Assembly: GCF_031846345.1 (NCBI RefSeq)
Contig: NZ_JAVRHX010000005.1
Span: 62,001 to 126,000 of the forward strand
DNA length: 64,000 nucleotides
Origin: Glaciecola petra
GTDB taxonomy: Bacteria; Pseudomonadota; Gammaproteobacteria; Enterobacterales; Alteromonadaceae
Direction: 5' to 3'
A program made the position numbers and the translations under genes. The notes beneath the pieces were generated by a model, which was not told the DNA's origin, made no database searches, and saw only the letters and a program-made list of their open reading frames with translations. Positions within the stretch are counted from its first letter, which is position 1; each line of letters opens with the position of its first letter. Shown piece after piece: positions 41,197 through 50,701 of this stretch.

Positions 41197-43569
41197 ATGA
41201 CTCCAAGCTCCTATGGTTCAAGGCTCAGTGGCACTAAAACGATATATGTTTTATTTACAATCTTATGCCTTCTGCTTTCGACAAGTGTGGCGTCTCAATC
41301 AACCGGCAATGATCAAGCAAAAGGGTTGGATGTAGCCTCCATAAATATTCCAAATTTACAAAACCAAATAGAAATTGATGGAAATTATTCTCAAGATGAA
41401 TGGCAAGGTTCGCAATTAGTTGAGCTTGCTTATATTTCTAGACCCTTCGAAAATCTCCCACCGCCTGCTAAAACCAATGTTCGCGTATTTGAAAACGGCA
41501 GTGAGTTATATGTACTTTTTGAAGCATTTGACCCAGAACCAGAACAGATTAGAGCATTTTTACGCGACCGTGATAGCAGTTTTGGTAATGATCTAGTGGG
41601 CATTAAACTCGATCCATATAACGATGGGCGGTTAGCTTACCAGTTTTATGCCAATCCATTGGGGGTGCAAAACGATTCTATTGAAAACGAAATGACGGGT
41701 AGCGAAAGCGCAAGTTGGAACGGCATTTGGGAATCTGCAGGCCAACTTACCGAAACCGGCTTTGTGGTTGAAATGAAAATTCCGCTGAGGCTAATGAATT
41801 TTGTAGAAAGTGATGACATCAAAACGTGGGCTATAGAATTTGTTAGATTTTATCCACGTAGCGATAGGTACCGCTTATCGCATGTACCATTTGACCGAAA
41901 TAATTCTTGTGGTTTATGTCAGATGGGCGAGGCCAATGGTTTTAAGGATGCAAAGCAGGCTAACGATTTTGTTTTTGTTCCTACTTTAGTGGTCGGTTCG
42001 GGGCGCACCAGAGACCCAGTAGAGACAAACGATTGGGAATATCAAAACAACCAAGAGTTTGGTCTTGACGTTAATTGGAGCCTTACACCAGAAGTAAACT
42101 TGTCGGGTACCTTGAATCCAGATTTTTCTCAGGTAGAAGCTGATGTCGCACAGCTAAATATTAATAATACTTTTGCTTTGTTTTTTGAAGAACGCCGGCC
42201 CTTTTTTGTTGAAAATGCAGAATATTTTTCTTCAAATCTCAATCTTATTTATACTCGAAATATTAATCAACCAGACTACGGTACAAAAATAACGGGGCGA
42301 GTTGATGAGCATTCATTCGGTTTGGTGGTTGCTAACGACAATACTACTCAATTTTTAGTGCCGGGTAATTTAGGTTCTGAAGTCGCATTTATTGAAGAAA
42401 AATCAATTAATATTGCAAGCCGATATCGCTACGATTATTCCGATGACTTTTCAATCGGAGGGTTAACAACCTTTCGTAAATCGGATTCATATCAAAATGC
42501 AGTGGCCAGCATTGACCTTCGCTATCGATTAAGTGAACAAGATACCATTAGAGCTCAATATGTACGCTCTCAAACTGAATATCCGGAATTTCTACAAGCA
42601 GAGTTTTGTGACAACAATTGTAGCGAAGACGAAGATTTATCAGAGGCAGCATTAAGAACGGCTTTGACCGATCGCTTTTCAGGTTATTCATATCGAATAG
42701 ACTACAATCGGGAAACTGAAAATTATTACCTTAATGCACGCCGCAGTGCTACTCAATCAGATTTTCGGGCGGACTTGGGTTTTGTGTCTAACGTTGACCG
42801 GGCCCGATATGTGTTTGGTGGCGGCTATAATTGGCGTAATGAAAATTCGTGGTGGAATGAAATTCGTGTGAATGGCGACTGGGATATTACCCACAACGAT
42901 AATGGCGAATTGATTGAAAAAGAGCTAGAGGGCTATTTTAGCGTTAGGGGAGACTACCAAACCTTCGCTAGGGTTGGTTTTACTGAGCGTAACAGAGTAG
43001 GCCTAAGATTTGATAACTCGATATTAAGCATTGATGGCAATACATCTCGTTTTGATGAGTTGTCTAATTCCTTCTACTTTACAACCACGCCAAATCAAAT
43101 TATTAGCTATGAATTTTTTGCTCGCATCGGCGATAGGGTTGACTTAGCCAATAATCGTTTGGGCGATCAGGTCTTTTTAGAGCATGAGGTAACGCTCAAT
43201 TTAGGAACACATGCCCGCATTGAAATCGAAAAAACTCGAAGCCGTTTAGATGTTGATGAACAAGCTTTGTTTGTTGCTGACTTATATGATGTCCGAGCAA
43301 CTTATCAGTTTGACCCCTTGCAATTTGTAAGACTCATTTTGACTTATTCAGATGTAGACAGAAATCAGCAAAATTATACTTTTGATGTCGACGCAAATAG
43401 CAAAAACTTAGGTGTCCAACTTTTGTATTCATATAAGCTAAACCCTTTAACGAAATTTTTTGTTGGATATTCTCATAGCGCTTTTGACGACGATTCATTA
43501 GATAAAATTAGGCCTGATAATCAGTCAATATTTTTAAAACTGAGCTATGCATGGTTTCCTGATTTTTAA
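41197..43569 (+). CDS. DUF5916 protein with CBM9-like N-terminus
   Basis: A 790-residue exported protein. Residues about 55-235 form a CBM9-like sandwich ('IEIDGNYSQDEWQGS', 'VRVFENGSELYVLFEAFD'); then the DUF5916 region with 'SGTLNPDFSQVEADVAQLNINN' and 'ALFFEERRPFFVENAEYF', a firm signature, and a C-terminal outer-membrane barrel ending 'SIFLKLSYAWFPDF'. Function unknown; frequently near proteolysis or polysaccharide genes in marine bacteria. It is longer than its neighbours and transcribed alone. Confidence 0.88.
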   Translation: MTPSSYGSRLSGTKTIYVLFTILCLLLSTSVASQSTGNDQAKGLDVASINIPNLQNQIEIDGNYSQDEWQGSQLVELAYISRPFENLPPPAKTNVRVFENGSELYVLFEAFDPEPEQIRAFLRDRDSSFGNDLVGIKLDPYNDGRLAYQFYANPLGVQNDSIENEMTGSESASWNGIWESAGQLTETGFVVEMKIPLRLMNFVESDDIKTWAIEFVRFYPRSDRYRLSHVPFDRNNSCGLCQMGEANGFKDAKQANDFVFVPTLVVGSGRTRDPVETNDWEYQNNQEFGLDVNWSLTPEVNLSGTLNPDFSQVEADVAQLNINNTFALFFEERRPFFVENAEYFSSNLNLIYTRNINQPDYGTKITGRVDEHSFGLVVANDNTTQFLVPGNLGSEVAFIEEKSINIASRYRYDYSDDFSIGGLTTFRKSDSYQNAVASIDLRYRLSEQDTIRAQYVRSQTEYPEFLQAEFCDNNCSEDEDLSEAALRTALTDRFSGYSYRIDYNRETENYYLNARRSATQSDFRADLGFVSNVDRARYVFGGGYNWRNENSWWNEIRVNGDWDITHNDNGELIEKELEGYFSVRGDYQTFARVGFTERNRVGLRFDNSILSIDGNTSRFDELSNSFYFTTTPNQIISYEFFARIGDRVDLANNRLGDQVFLEHEVTLNLGTHARIEIEKTRSRLDVDEQALFVADLYDVRATYQFDPLQFVRLILTYSDVDRNQQNYTFDVDANSKNLGVQLLYSYKLNPLTKFFVGYSHSAFDDDSLDKIRPDNQSIFLKLSYAWFPDF

Positions 43570-43634
43570 TTCCTTTCTTATTAAGTCTTAATTGCGTTAG
43601 CCGATATTTACTTTGGATAACAAGGGAGTTCTCG

Positions 43635-44693
43635 GTGCATAGCAGTGCTATTTACATTTTAGGTATAGTCAAAAAAACCGCTTGGGTGTCGGCCGGTATT
43701 GGATGTTTGGGTGCCACCCTAATGTATGTTTTTGGTCAACAGCCTATTCAAATGTCGTTAATTGCCCTGTTGGTGTGTATTTTATTATTAGTACAAGCAA
43801 TCTATATACACATATATTCTTATCGTTCATCTAACCCCTTAATACTCATGATAGGTATGACTATTGCCATCTTACTGGCAACAACGGTTACCGGCGGCGT
43901 TTATAGTCGTTTTGTTGGCTTAATTCCAATATTACCCATTATGGCGTGTTTGCTAATTGGAAAGAAAAAGGCCATCATTTATACATTACTCTTGATAGGA
44001 TTTTTGTTATTAATCAGTTATTTACGCGAACACATAATTGACTACACGTATCAAGAAGCCAATTCAAATGAATTCTTTCCAAAAGTTCTTTGGCTTAATC
44101 TTGCGATCGTTTTAGGCCTTACCTTTGCTTTAATATTTGAAGATATAAATGCTAAATCAACGATTCAATTAGATAATAGTGGCTCTGAAAATGACGTAGT
44201 AGAAAATCTAAATCGAGTATATTCTGAACATAAAATTGTCTCATTTGCCGACAGAATAATTTATAAATTTTCAAATACTAAAAGTAGCGATCTTGTTGTA
44301 TGTTTAGCCAAATTAGAAGTTTCATTTATTGAAAATTCTGAGCAATGTCTTGAGCAAGAAAATTTAATATCTTTTGCCAAATTGATACATGTTTTTTTGC
44401 ACCCAGCAACCGATATGTTAGGCCTTAATGAAAACAAGCAATTCTTATTATGTTTTAGTGCTACTGACGAACACAAAGCAAAACAGCAATGCAAAAATAT
44501 TAGTCGGGCAATAGAATCCCGGTTTGCTCATTTAAAAGTACACATTGGTATGTTCGTGCAAGATTCTGCTGAAACCAGTATTGATGCCAAGAGTATTTTT
44601 CAAGTAGTTGATCTAACCTTGCACTCAGCAAAAAATGAATTAACACCAAACACCATGAACTATGCTGACTTACTGGAAATCAAATCAAATTAA
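43635..44693 (+). CDS. Membrane protein with degenerate GGDEF-like domain
   Basis: A 352-residue protein starting at GTG 43635 (gggag site). Six hydrophobic helices span about residues 12-180. The C-terminal 170 residues follow the GGDEF fold: 'VVCLAKLE' as strand one, 'NENKQFLLCFSATDE' where 'R.GGDEF' is expected, then 'VHIGMFVQ' and 'VVDLTLHSAKNE' as the final helix. The signature and metal residues are absent, so it is probably catalytically inactive and may act as a receptor or sensor. Confidence 0.62.
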   Translation: MHSSAIYILGIVKKTAWVSAGIGCLGATLMYVFGQQPIQMSLIALLVCILLLVQAIYIHIYSYRSSNPLILMIGMTIAILLATTVTGGVYSRFVGLIPILPIMACLLIGKKKAIIYTLLLIGFLLLISYLREHIIDYTYQEANSNEFFPKVLWLNLAIVLGLTFALIFEDINAKSTIQLDNSGSENDVVENLNRVYSEHKIVSFADRIIYKFSNTKSSDLVVCLAKLEVSFIENSEQCLEQENLISFAKLIHVFLHPATDMLGLNENKQFLLCFSATDEHKAKQQCKNISRAIESRFAHLKVHIGMFVQDSAETSIDAKSIFQVVDLTLHSAKNELTPNTMNYADLLEIKSN

Positions 44694-44755
44694 CACTTTT
44701 TTAAGTGCTTAATCTTCTGTGCTTTATTAAACCGAGTAATTTAGTACAAAAACGC

Positions 44756-44784
44756 TTGCTCTACGCGCTAATTTTCTGTAATAT
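44756..44784 (+). promoter_or_regulatory. Promoter of rpsF operon
   Basis: A -35 TTGCTC (44756-44761), 17-bp spacer and -10 TAATAT (44779-44784), followed by the GC-rich discriminator gcgcgccc. Such discriminators make ribosomal-protein promoters sensitive to ppGpp. Confidence 0.65.
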
Positions 44785-44812
44785 GCGCGCCCTTGCAGCT
44801 ACATCAAACCTC

Positions 44813-44862
44813 CTTGTCTTTATGATAGCCGGCTGCACTATCCGAGACTTTAACCGTAGGGA
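44813..44862 (+). promoter_or_regulatory. Possible S6:S18 autoregulatory leader
   Basis: The rpsF leader contains CTATCCGAG...CCGTAG, where CTA and TAG can pair around a CCG-containing internal loop. Bacterial rpsF leaders often carry a CCG-bearing hairpin bound by S6:S18. Match is by pattern only. Confidence 0.35.
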
Positions 44863-44868
44863 GCAGTA

Positions 44869-45300
44869 ATGCGTCATTACGAAATAGTATTTATGGTTCA
44901 CCCTGATCAGAGTGAACAAGTACCTGGTATGATTGAAAAATACAAAGGTATTCTAGAAACCGACGGTGGAACTATTCATCGTTTAGAAGATTGGGGCCGC
45001 CGCCAATTGGCTTATCCAATCGAGAAACTTCACAAAGCACACTATGTTCTTATTAACGCTGAAGCATCTGCAGAAGCCGTTGAAGAATTAGAGACTGCTT
45101 TCCGCTTCAACGACATCGTTCTTCGCAATATGATTATGCGCACTAAAGGTGCAGTAACTGAGCAATCTCCTATGGCGAAAGAAGAACGTCGTGAAGAGCG
45201 CAAAGAAAGACCAGCTCGCACTGAAGCACCAGCAGCACCTGTTGCTCAAGAAACTGCCCCGGCAGAAGCAGCACCAACTGAAGAAAAAGGAGACAACTAA
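44869..45300 (+). CDS. rpsF: 30S ribosomal protein S6
   Basis: A 143-residue S6. 'MRHYEIVFMVHPDQSEQVPGMIEKYK', 'LEDWGRRQLAYPI.K...AHYVLINAE' and 'RFNDIVLRNMIMR' are diagnostic. A long acidic/alanine-rich C-terminal tail (about 40 residues, 'EERKERPARTEAPAAP') is typical of gammaproteobacteria. Its stop overlaps the rpsR start (TAATG). Confidence 0.98.
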   Translation: MRHYEIVFMVHPDQSEQVPGMIEKYKGILETDGGTIHRLEDWGRRQLAYPIEKLHKAHYVLINAEASAEAVEELETAFRFNDIVLRNMIMRTKGAVTEQSPMAKEERREERKERPARTEAPAAPVAQETAPAEAAPTEEKGDN

Positions 45301-45527
45301 TGGCTCGATTTTTTAGACGTCGTAAATTTTGTCGTTTTTCTGCTGAAGGCGTAAGCCAAATAGATTACAAAGACATTGCTTTGTTGAAAAACTACATCAC
45401 CGAAAGTGGTAAAATAGTGCCTAGCCGTATTACCGGTACTAGTGCTAAATATCAGCGTCAGTTGTCAACTGCAATAAAGCGTGCGCGCTTTTTAGCATTG
45501 CTTCCGTACACTGATTCACATAAATAA
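45300..45527 (+). CDS. rpsR: 30S ribosomal protein S18
   Basis: A 75-residue S18: 'ARFFRRRKFCRFSAEGV', 'IDYKDIALLKNYITESGKIVPSRITGTSAKYQRQL' and 'IKRARFLALLPYTD'. Coupled to rpsF by overlapping stop/start. No priB gene lies between rpsF and rpsR, unlike enterobacteria. Confidence 0.98.
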   Translation: MARFFRRRKFCRFSAEGVSQIDYKDIALLKNYITESGKIVPSRITGTSAKYQRQLSTAIKRARFLALLPYTDSHK

Positions 45528-45554
45528 GATTGGCAATTTAAAGAGGTAGCAAAG

Positions 45555-46007
45555 ATGAACATCATTCTACTAGACAAAATCGCCAACTTAGGCGGATTGG
45601 GTGACAAGGTCACTGTTAAGTCTGGTTATGCTCGTAACTTCTTATTCCCGCAAGGAAAAGCAGTACCAGCAACCAAGGCTAATCTAGAGAAATTTGAACA
45701 ACGTAGAGCTGAATTAGAAGCTAAAATCGCAGAAGAGCTTAAAGCTGCTGAAGCGCGTGCTGAAAAAATCAATGCTCTTGAGAACGTGACAATTGCAGCA
45801 CCAGCTGGAGACGAAGGTAAATTATTCGGTTCTGTTGGTACTCGTGATATCGCTAAAGCGATTACTGATGCTGGCGTTGAAGTCACCAAAGCAGAAGTTA
45901 AATTACCTGACGGAACTCTCCGTGAAATTGGTGAGTTTGAAGTTGATATTCAAATCCACTCAGAGGTAACGGCTAATGTGACATTGGCGATTATTGCAGA
46001 AGCATAA
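45555..46007 (+). CDS. rplI: 50S ribosomal protein L9
   Basis: A 150-residue L9: N-terminal 'MNIILLDKIANLGGLGDKVTVKSGYARNFL', a long central helix, and the C-terminal 'GKLFGSVGTRDIA' domain ending in 'ANVTLAII'. Ribosome binding site aaagaggtagc. Last gene of the rpsF-rpsR-rplI operon. Confidence 0.98.
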   Translation: MNIILLDKIANLGGLGDKVTVKSGYARNFLFPQGKAVPATKANLEKFEQRRAELEAKIAEELKAAEARAEKINALENVTIAAPAGDEGKLFGSVGTRDIAKAITDAGVEVTKAEVKLPDGTLREIGEFEVDIQIHSEVTANVTLAIIAEA

Positions 46008-46043
46008 TTTCGACAATATACATAGCGACTTAAGCGATTAATA

Positions 46044-46081
46044 AAAACACCGCAGTTTAATAAACTTGCGGTGTTTTTTTA
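46044..46081. terminator. Bidirectional terminator after rplI
   Basis: AAACACCGCAGTTTA and TAAACTTGCGGTGTTT form an imperfect long stem, with T-run on the plus strand and A-run giving T on the minus. Ends rplI and the convergent gene at 46117. Confidence 0.88.
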
Positions 46082-46116
46082 TGCTTATTTAATTTACTTT
46101 TTTGTTTGCCGTCGGT

Positions 46117-46596
46117 TTATTGGACTCCTGGTGGCATTTTACAGGCTTCTTTTTGGAAGGTATCGGCCAAATAAATAATCTTCCAGCCGTCTTCAAATTT
46201 ATATAGTTGAAAAGAATTTACACCACAGTGACTAAGGTTTCCGTTTAACACAAACGCAAATTTGGTCCACACTGACGCAAGTTTGTCTGCGCTATTGATT
46301 TGGATATCCCATATCTTCTCATCCCACACGGCATCTCCTTTTGATGCAAGAGCTTGGACAAAATTCTCCACTGTAGTATCTTCTCTTAAACTGGCATGTG
46401 CACGATGAATAAGGGTTTGAGGGACAAACACTGAACGTACTTTTTGTACATTACCTTCTCTCATACCATCAAAAAGTGAGTTTATGGGTAGCATTATTTG
46501 TGCATCTTGAGAGGAGATACTATTCGCTTGTTGTGAATTTGCATGCCAACTCATCACAAAAAGACAGCTTGAAATAAAAAGTAAATATTTATTCAT
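46117..46596 (-). CDS. Exported SnoaL/NTF2-like protein
   Basis: A 159-residue protein with a signal peptide ('LFISSCLFVMSWHANS'). The mature part follows the NTF2-like pattern: 'INSLFDGMREGNVQKVRSVF', 'SVWTKFAFVLNGNLSHCGVNSFQLYKFEDGWKIIYLADTF'. DUF4440-like group; two Cys may form a disulphide. Substrate unknown. Confidence 0.75.
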   Translation of the reverse strand: MNKYLLFISSCLFVMSWHANSQQANSISSQDAQIMLPINSLFDGMREGNVQKVRSVFVPQTLIHRAHASLREDTTVENFVQALASKGDAVWDEKIWDIQINSADKLASVWTKFAFVLNGNLSHCGVNSFQLYKFEDGWKIIYLADTFQKEACKMPPGVQ

Positions 46597-46700
46597 GGTA
46601 CACCTTATAGGTCAATATAGTTTTTTGCTCACATAATACATTAGCTAAGGTGTTTTCCTTAGATCACGGAATACTGATAACTAAGACAGATTTATTAAAA

Positions 46701-46925
46701 TTAATTTAAACCCATTCCAATCACCAAACCTACTGCTATACCGAGGCCAACGATCATAGCCGCAACAACAATACCTACAGCTTGGTTTCCTTTTGCCAAT
46801 TCATCATGAGTATTAAAAGGCGTAATTTTGTCGAATAATTTATACCCCGCTACCATAAAAAAAAGCGTTACTGAGCATCCTAAAACTGCGTATACAAAAT
46901 TAACTAATACAATCGTCCAATCCAT
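46701..46925 (-). CDS. DUF350 family membrane protein
   Basis: A 74-residue protein with two hydrophobic helices separated by 'YKLFDKITPFNTHDELAKGNQAVGIVVAAMIVGLGIA', the DUF350 motif. It overlaps the lytic transglycosylase gene by one base, so the two are coupled. Role unknown; members often accompany envelope enzymes. Confidence 0.85.
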   Translation of the reverse strand: MDWTIVLVNFVYAVLGCSVTLFFMVAGYKLFDKITPFNTHDELAKGNQAVGIVVAAMIVGLGIAVGLVIGMGLN

Positions 46926-47518
46926 TACTTAATGTCCTCTTTAATATCAAAAATTTTCTCCACATAATTCAAGGTTTCCTTTGAATGCTTGCCTGTGACT
47001 TCAGGTAAAGCGATGTACATAGAGTGCCACTCACGTGGGTTTAAACCTGCATCTATAGCTTTTCGTTGAGCTTTCAAAATGTTTCCACGACCAGCATTGT
47101 ATGAGCCATACATGAACTTGAGCCGCTCTTCTAATGCGCGGCCTTTCTGCCAAAACTCGAACTGCTGTTTGTTGTACCAAATTCCGGCGGCGATGTTCCA
47201 ACGCGGTTCGGTTGAGTTACCTGAAATGTATTTATTTTTGGTACGAATTTCATTATATGTACGCGGCATGATTTGCATAATACCCTTTGCGCCTACGTGG
47301 CTTTTTGCAGTAGGATTTAGATTACTCTCTGCAACGGCTTGCGCTTTAAAATAGTGCCAATCAAATGCCGGCCCAAAAAAACGTTTGGAATATTTTCTAA
47401 AATAATCGTCGTAATCTTCATGGTGTTTATATCGCGAAAAATCACCTGCCGTTGCTGTTGTAACAACAAACAATAGTGAAGAAACGACTATCCCTATTCT
47501 TAGCATTCTTATAAACAC
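46925..47518 (-). CDS. SLT-type lytic transglycosylase
   Basis: 197 residues from GTG 47518, which follows an aaggag site at six-base spacing; ATG 47536 and ATG 47506 are alternatives. A signal peptide ends near 'TTATAGDF'. The lysozyme-like fold shows 'FKAQAVAESNLNPTAKSHVGAKGIMQIMPRTYNEI' with the catalytic Glu (AVAES), followed by 'MYGSYNAGRGNI'. Acts on peptidoglycan. Confidence 0.88.
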   Translation of the reverse strand: MFIRMLRIGIVVSSLLFVVTTATAGDFSRYKHHEDYDDYFRKYSKRFFGPAFDWHYFKAQAVAESNLNPTAKSHVGAKGIMQIMPRTYNEIRTKNKYISGNSTEPRWNIAAGIWYNKQQFEFWQKGRALEERLKFMYGSYNAGRGNILKAQRKAIDAGLNPREWHSMYIALPEVTGKHSKETLNYVEKIFDIKEDIK

Positions 47519-47751
47519 GTATGACTCCTTAAACACTTCCTTCTAAAAACTGTAACAAGATTAACAGTTCCTCACAATAGGTGCTTTATATTGCGATTGA
47601 AATTGCGCCGGACAACTTTTGCTAGCGGGTGGGTAGTAGGCTGTATATTCACTAACAAGATGGTGTTCCATAAGAATTATAAAGTACACTTAATAATTAG
47701 CTTCGTTATGCTAATTAGACACAACTTATATACCAGTAAAAAGGAAATCTC

Positions 47752-48939
47752 ATGAAAGAAGCCGTGATTGTTTCAACAGCACGAACTCCCATTGGCCGTG
47801 CTTTTAAAGGCGCACTAAATAATACTAAATCACCTACCATGACTGCGCACGCTATTCAGCATGCAGTTGAGCGTTCAGGTGTTGAAGGCGGCGAAGTAGA
47901 CGATGTTATTATTGGGTCTGTTTTGTGTGCGGGCAGTGCAGGGGGAAATATTGGTCGATTAAGTGGCTTAGCTGCAGGGTTGCCCAATACAGTGTCGGGT
48001 CAAACAATTGATCGTCAATGTTCTTCTGGCGTGATGGCGATTGCTACTGCCGCAAAACAAATCATGGTAGACGGCATGAATATAGTGGTTGCTGGTGGGC
48101 AAGATAACATTTCAGAAATTCAAGCGAAGTACTTTGAATGGGCAAGCAAGTGCCTAGATAAAAACGTCACCAAAAACTCCCCGCATGCTTACATGCCTAT
48201 GCTTTATACCGCTGAACATGTTGCTAAAAAATATAATATTAGCCGAGATGCTCAAGACGAATATGCATTTGCGTCGCAAATGAGAACCGCCGCTGCACAA
48301 GAGGCGGGGCGCTTTGATCAAGAAATTGTTCCGATTACCACAACGAAGGCTAATTTTAATAAAGAAACAAAAGAAGTTAGTTTTGAAGAAGTCACATTAA
48401 GCAAGGATGAGGGAAACAGACCATCAACCACTTTAGAGAGTTTACAGGGGTTAAATTCAGTTGTTGAAGGTGGTTGTATAACTGCTGGTAATGCGAGTCA
48501 ACTTTCGGACGGCGCATCAGCATGCGTAGTAATGGAACGCAGTTTAGCGGAACAGCGTAATTTAGATATTCTTGGTACTTACAGAGGCATGATGGTTGCA
48601 GGCAATGAGCCAGAAGAAATGGGAATAGGGCCAATTTATGCAATACCAAAATTGTTGAAAGTACATGGCTTGAATATTCAAGATATCGGTTTGTGGGAAT
48701 TAAACGAAGCATTTGCATGCCAAGCGTTATATTGTCGCGATTACCTTAATATTGACCCGGAAATTTATAATGTTAACGGCGGATCAATTTCAATAGGCCA
48801 CCCATATGGAATGACCGGCGCTCGCACCGTCGCTCACGCATTAATAGAAGGCAAGCGTAGGGGTGTTAGGTATGTTGTCTCGACCATGTGTGTTGGTGGT
48901 GGCATGGGCGCGGCAGCATTATTTGAGGTCAATAACTAA
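47752..48939 (+). CDS. Thiolase (acetyl-CoA C-acyltransferase)
   Basis: A 395-residue thiolase. Catalytic residues are visible: nucleophile Cys in 'IDRQCSSGVMAI', His in 'GGSISIGHPYGMTGAR', second Cys in 'STMCVGGGMGAA'; 'NEAFACQAL' is also conserved. Good aaaggaaat ribosome binding site. Single gene, with fatty-acid degradation or acetoacetyl-CoA formation possible. Confidence 0.93.
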   Translation: MKEAVIVSTARTPIGRAFKGALNNTKSPTMTAHAIQHAVERSGVEGGEVDDVIIGSVLCAGSAGGNIGRLSGLAAGLPNTVSGQTIDRQCSSGVMAIATAAKQIMVDGMNIVVAGGQDNISEIQAKYFEWASKCLDKNVTKNSPHAYMPMLYTAEHVAKKYNISRDAQDEYAFASQMRTAAAQEAGRFDQEIVPITTTKANFNKETKEVSFEEVTLSKDEGNRPSTTLESLQGLNSVVEGGCITAGNASQLSDGASACVVMERSLAEQRNLDILGTYRGMMVAGNEPEEMGIGPIYAIPKLLKVHGLNIQDIGLWELNEAFACQALYCRDYLNIDPEIYNVNGGSISIGHPYGMTGARTVAHALIEGKRRGVRYVVSTMCVGGGMGAAALFEVNN

Positions 48940-49105
48940 TTATTAATGATCATAATTTGAGCAATATAGGGGTTAACGCCCCTAGTTGTTGACATCACTA
49001 TCCTTCCTGCTACATTGTATAACATAATAATAAAAAGCTTAGCTCACGGACTATTTGAGTAAAAAGCCTAAAAACACGGATGTAAACGTTTCCTAGAGAT
49101 TTTAC

Positions 49106-50653
49106 ATGCAGTTGAAGTTCGCAGAAAATAATGGTCTGGCTAGTAATCATGCGTCTCATGACTTGTTAGTGCTCGATGAAGACGCATCTTCTCTTTTTCA
49201 TAATCAAATGCAAATGTTTGCACATGCCTCTAACAGCGATAACGCTTTTGTATACTTAATTAGCGAAAAGCAATTTTTAAGTGTAGGAAATTCAACACAT
49301 ATAGAAACGCTAGACTTTGAAGCTTTGCTTCAACATATACTTACTTTAAATAGCAGTTTTGTCATTCTAGACAAGCAAATAAACGATATATATACCCAAG
49401 ATAAGCCCATAGTTTTGGCATTAACGAGTCATGAAAATAATAGCCCTCTGGCCTTAATTGGTAGTAAGCTTGACCATACAAATAAGCCAATAAGCAAACA
49501 AACCATAGAGATGCTGAAGCTGATTGCGAGCCAGTTTGAGATTGAAAATAGGCTACGACAAAAAGTCATCCAAACCCGAGAATTGGATGAACGTCACATG
49601 CAAATTTCGGAGCTTAATCAAGACTATATTTGTGTGAAAGATATCAATCACCATATCGTTTATGCCAACCAAGCCATGCTTGACACTTTTCCTGTTAAAT
49701 TTAGACCGATGATATTGGGAAGTACAAGTTTTGAGTATTACGAGCCTGAAATAAGTGCACAAATGATCGACAGCGATCTACAAGCATTAAAAGACGGTTT
49801 ATACTCAAAAAATCAACATATGATCTTTGCAAATGGCGAAGAGAAAATTTTACATGTCACTAAAAAGGCTTTTAGCGCCTCAGATGGCAATACTTACTTA
49901 ATGTCCGTATCGCGTGATGTAACAGAAAAAGAAATTCTAATTAACGATTTGAAACGTTCAAATAGCGATTTAGATAACTTTGCCTACGTGGCGTCACACG
50001 ATTTACGTTCCCCGCTTAATGTCATTAAACGCTTGGTATCGTGGGTCGCAGAAGACTGTGCCGACATTTTACCTCCAGACAGCAAAGACAACCTAGAATT
50101 AACATTAAATCGCGTTGCTCGTATGGAAAAACTCCTGGTAGATTTATTAAGTTATTCCAGAATTGGTAAAGACTATCAAGAATCAAGCAAGACTAACCTG
50201 CGTGAACTGGTAGTTGAATTATTATCCCTACTTGATTTACCCATGGGCTTTGTTGTGAATTGCGATAACGTCGATATACATGTTCCAGTGGTGCCTTTTA
50301 ACGTTGTAATGTTAAACCTAGTTTCCAACGCTATAAAACATCACGATTCAGGGAACGCAAAAATACAAATAAAAGCAAAAGTTACAAAACGCGCTAGTAT
50401 CATTAGTATCGAAGACAATGGTCCTGGTATCGCAGAAAAAAATAAAGAGCGTATTTTTCAGTTGTTTGAAACACTTAAGCCACGAGACGAAGTTGAAGGC
50501 AGTGGTATGGGCCTTAGTGTAGTGAAAAAAATTGTCGAACACTATGGTGGCAGTATAAAGGTAAGCGATAACTTACCAAGAGGGACAAAGTTTGAGATAA
50601 ATTGGCCAATTACCAATTTAGCCAGACCAATTCTAGCGAATGTAAACAAATGA
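49106..50653 (+). CDS. PAS sensor histidine kinase
   Basis: A 515-residue kinase, apparently soluble. An N-terminal GAF-like region (about 1-150) precedes a coiled segment and PAS (about 165-280, 'ELNQDYICVKDINHHIVYANQAML'). HisKA carries 'FAYVASHDLRSPLNVIKRL' with the phospho-acceptor His; HATPase_c has the N-box 'NLVSNAIKHHD', G1 'EDNGPGIA', F-box 'IFQLFETL' and G2 'GSGMGLSVVKKI'. A response-regulator gene follows 49 bp later, its probable target. Confidence 0.92.
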   Translation: MQLKFAENNGLASNHASHDLLVLDEDASSLFHNQMQMFAHASNSDNAFVYLISEKQFLSVGNSTHIETLDFEALLQHILTLNSSFVILDKQINDIYTQDKPIVLALTSHENNSPLALIGSKLDHTNKPISKQTIEMLKLIASQFEIENRLRQKVIQTRELDERHMQISELNQDYICVKDINHHIVYANQAMLDTFPVKFRPMILGSTSFEYYEPEISAQMIDSDLQALKDGLYSKNQHMIFANGEEKILHVTKKAFSASDGNTYLMSVSRDVTEKEILINDLKRSNSDLDNFAYVASHDLRSPLNVIKRLVSWVAEDCADILPPDSKDNLELTLNRVARMEKLLVDLLSYSRIGKDYQESSKTNLRELVVELLSLLDLPMGFVVNCDNVDIHVPVVPFNVVMLNLVSNAIKHHDSGNAKIQIKAKVTKRASIISIEDNGPGIAEKNKERIFQLFETLKPRDEVEGSGMGLSVVKKIVEHYGGSIKVSDNLPRGTKFEINWPITNLARPILANVNK

Positions 50654-50701
50654 TTTTGATTTTTAACTTACCACAGCTTATCGCTGTTTAGAGAAGTAAA
50701 A

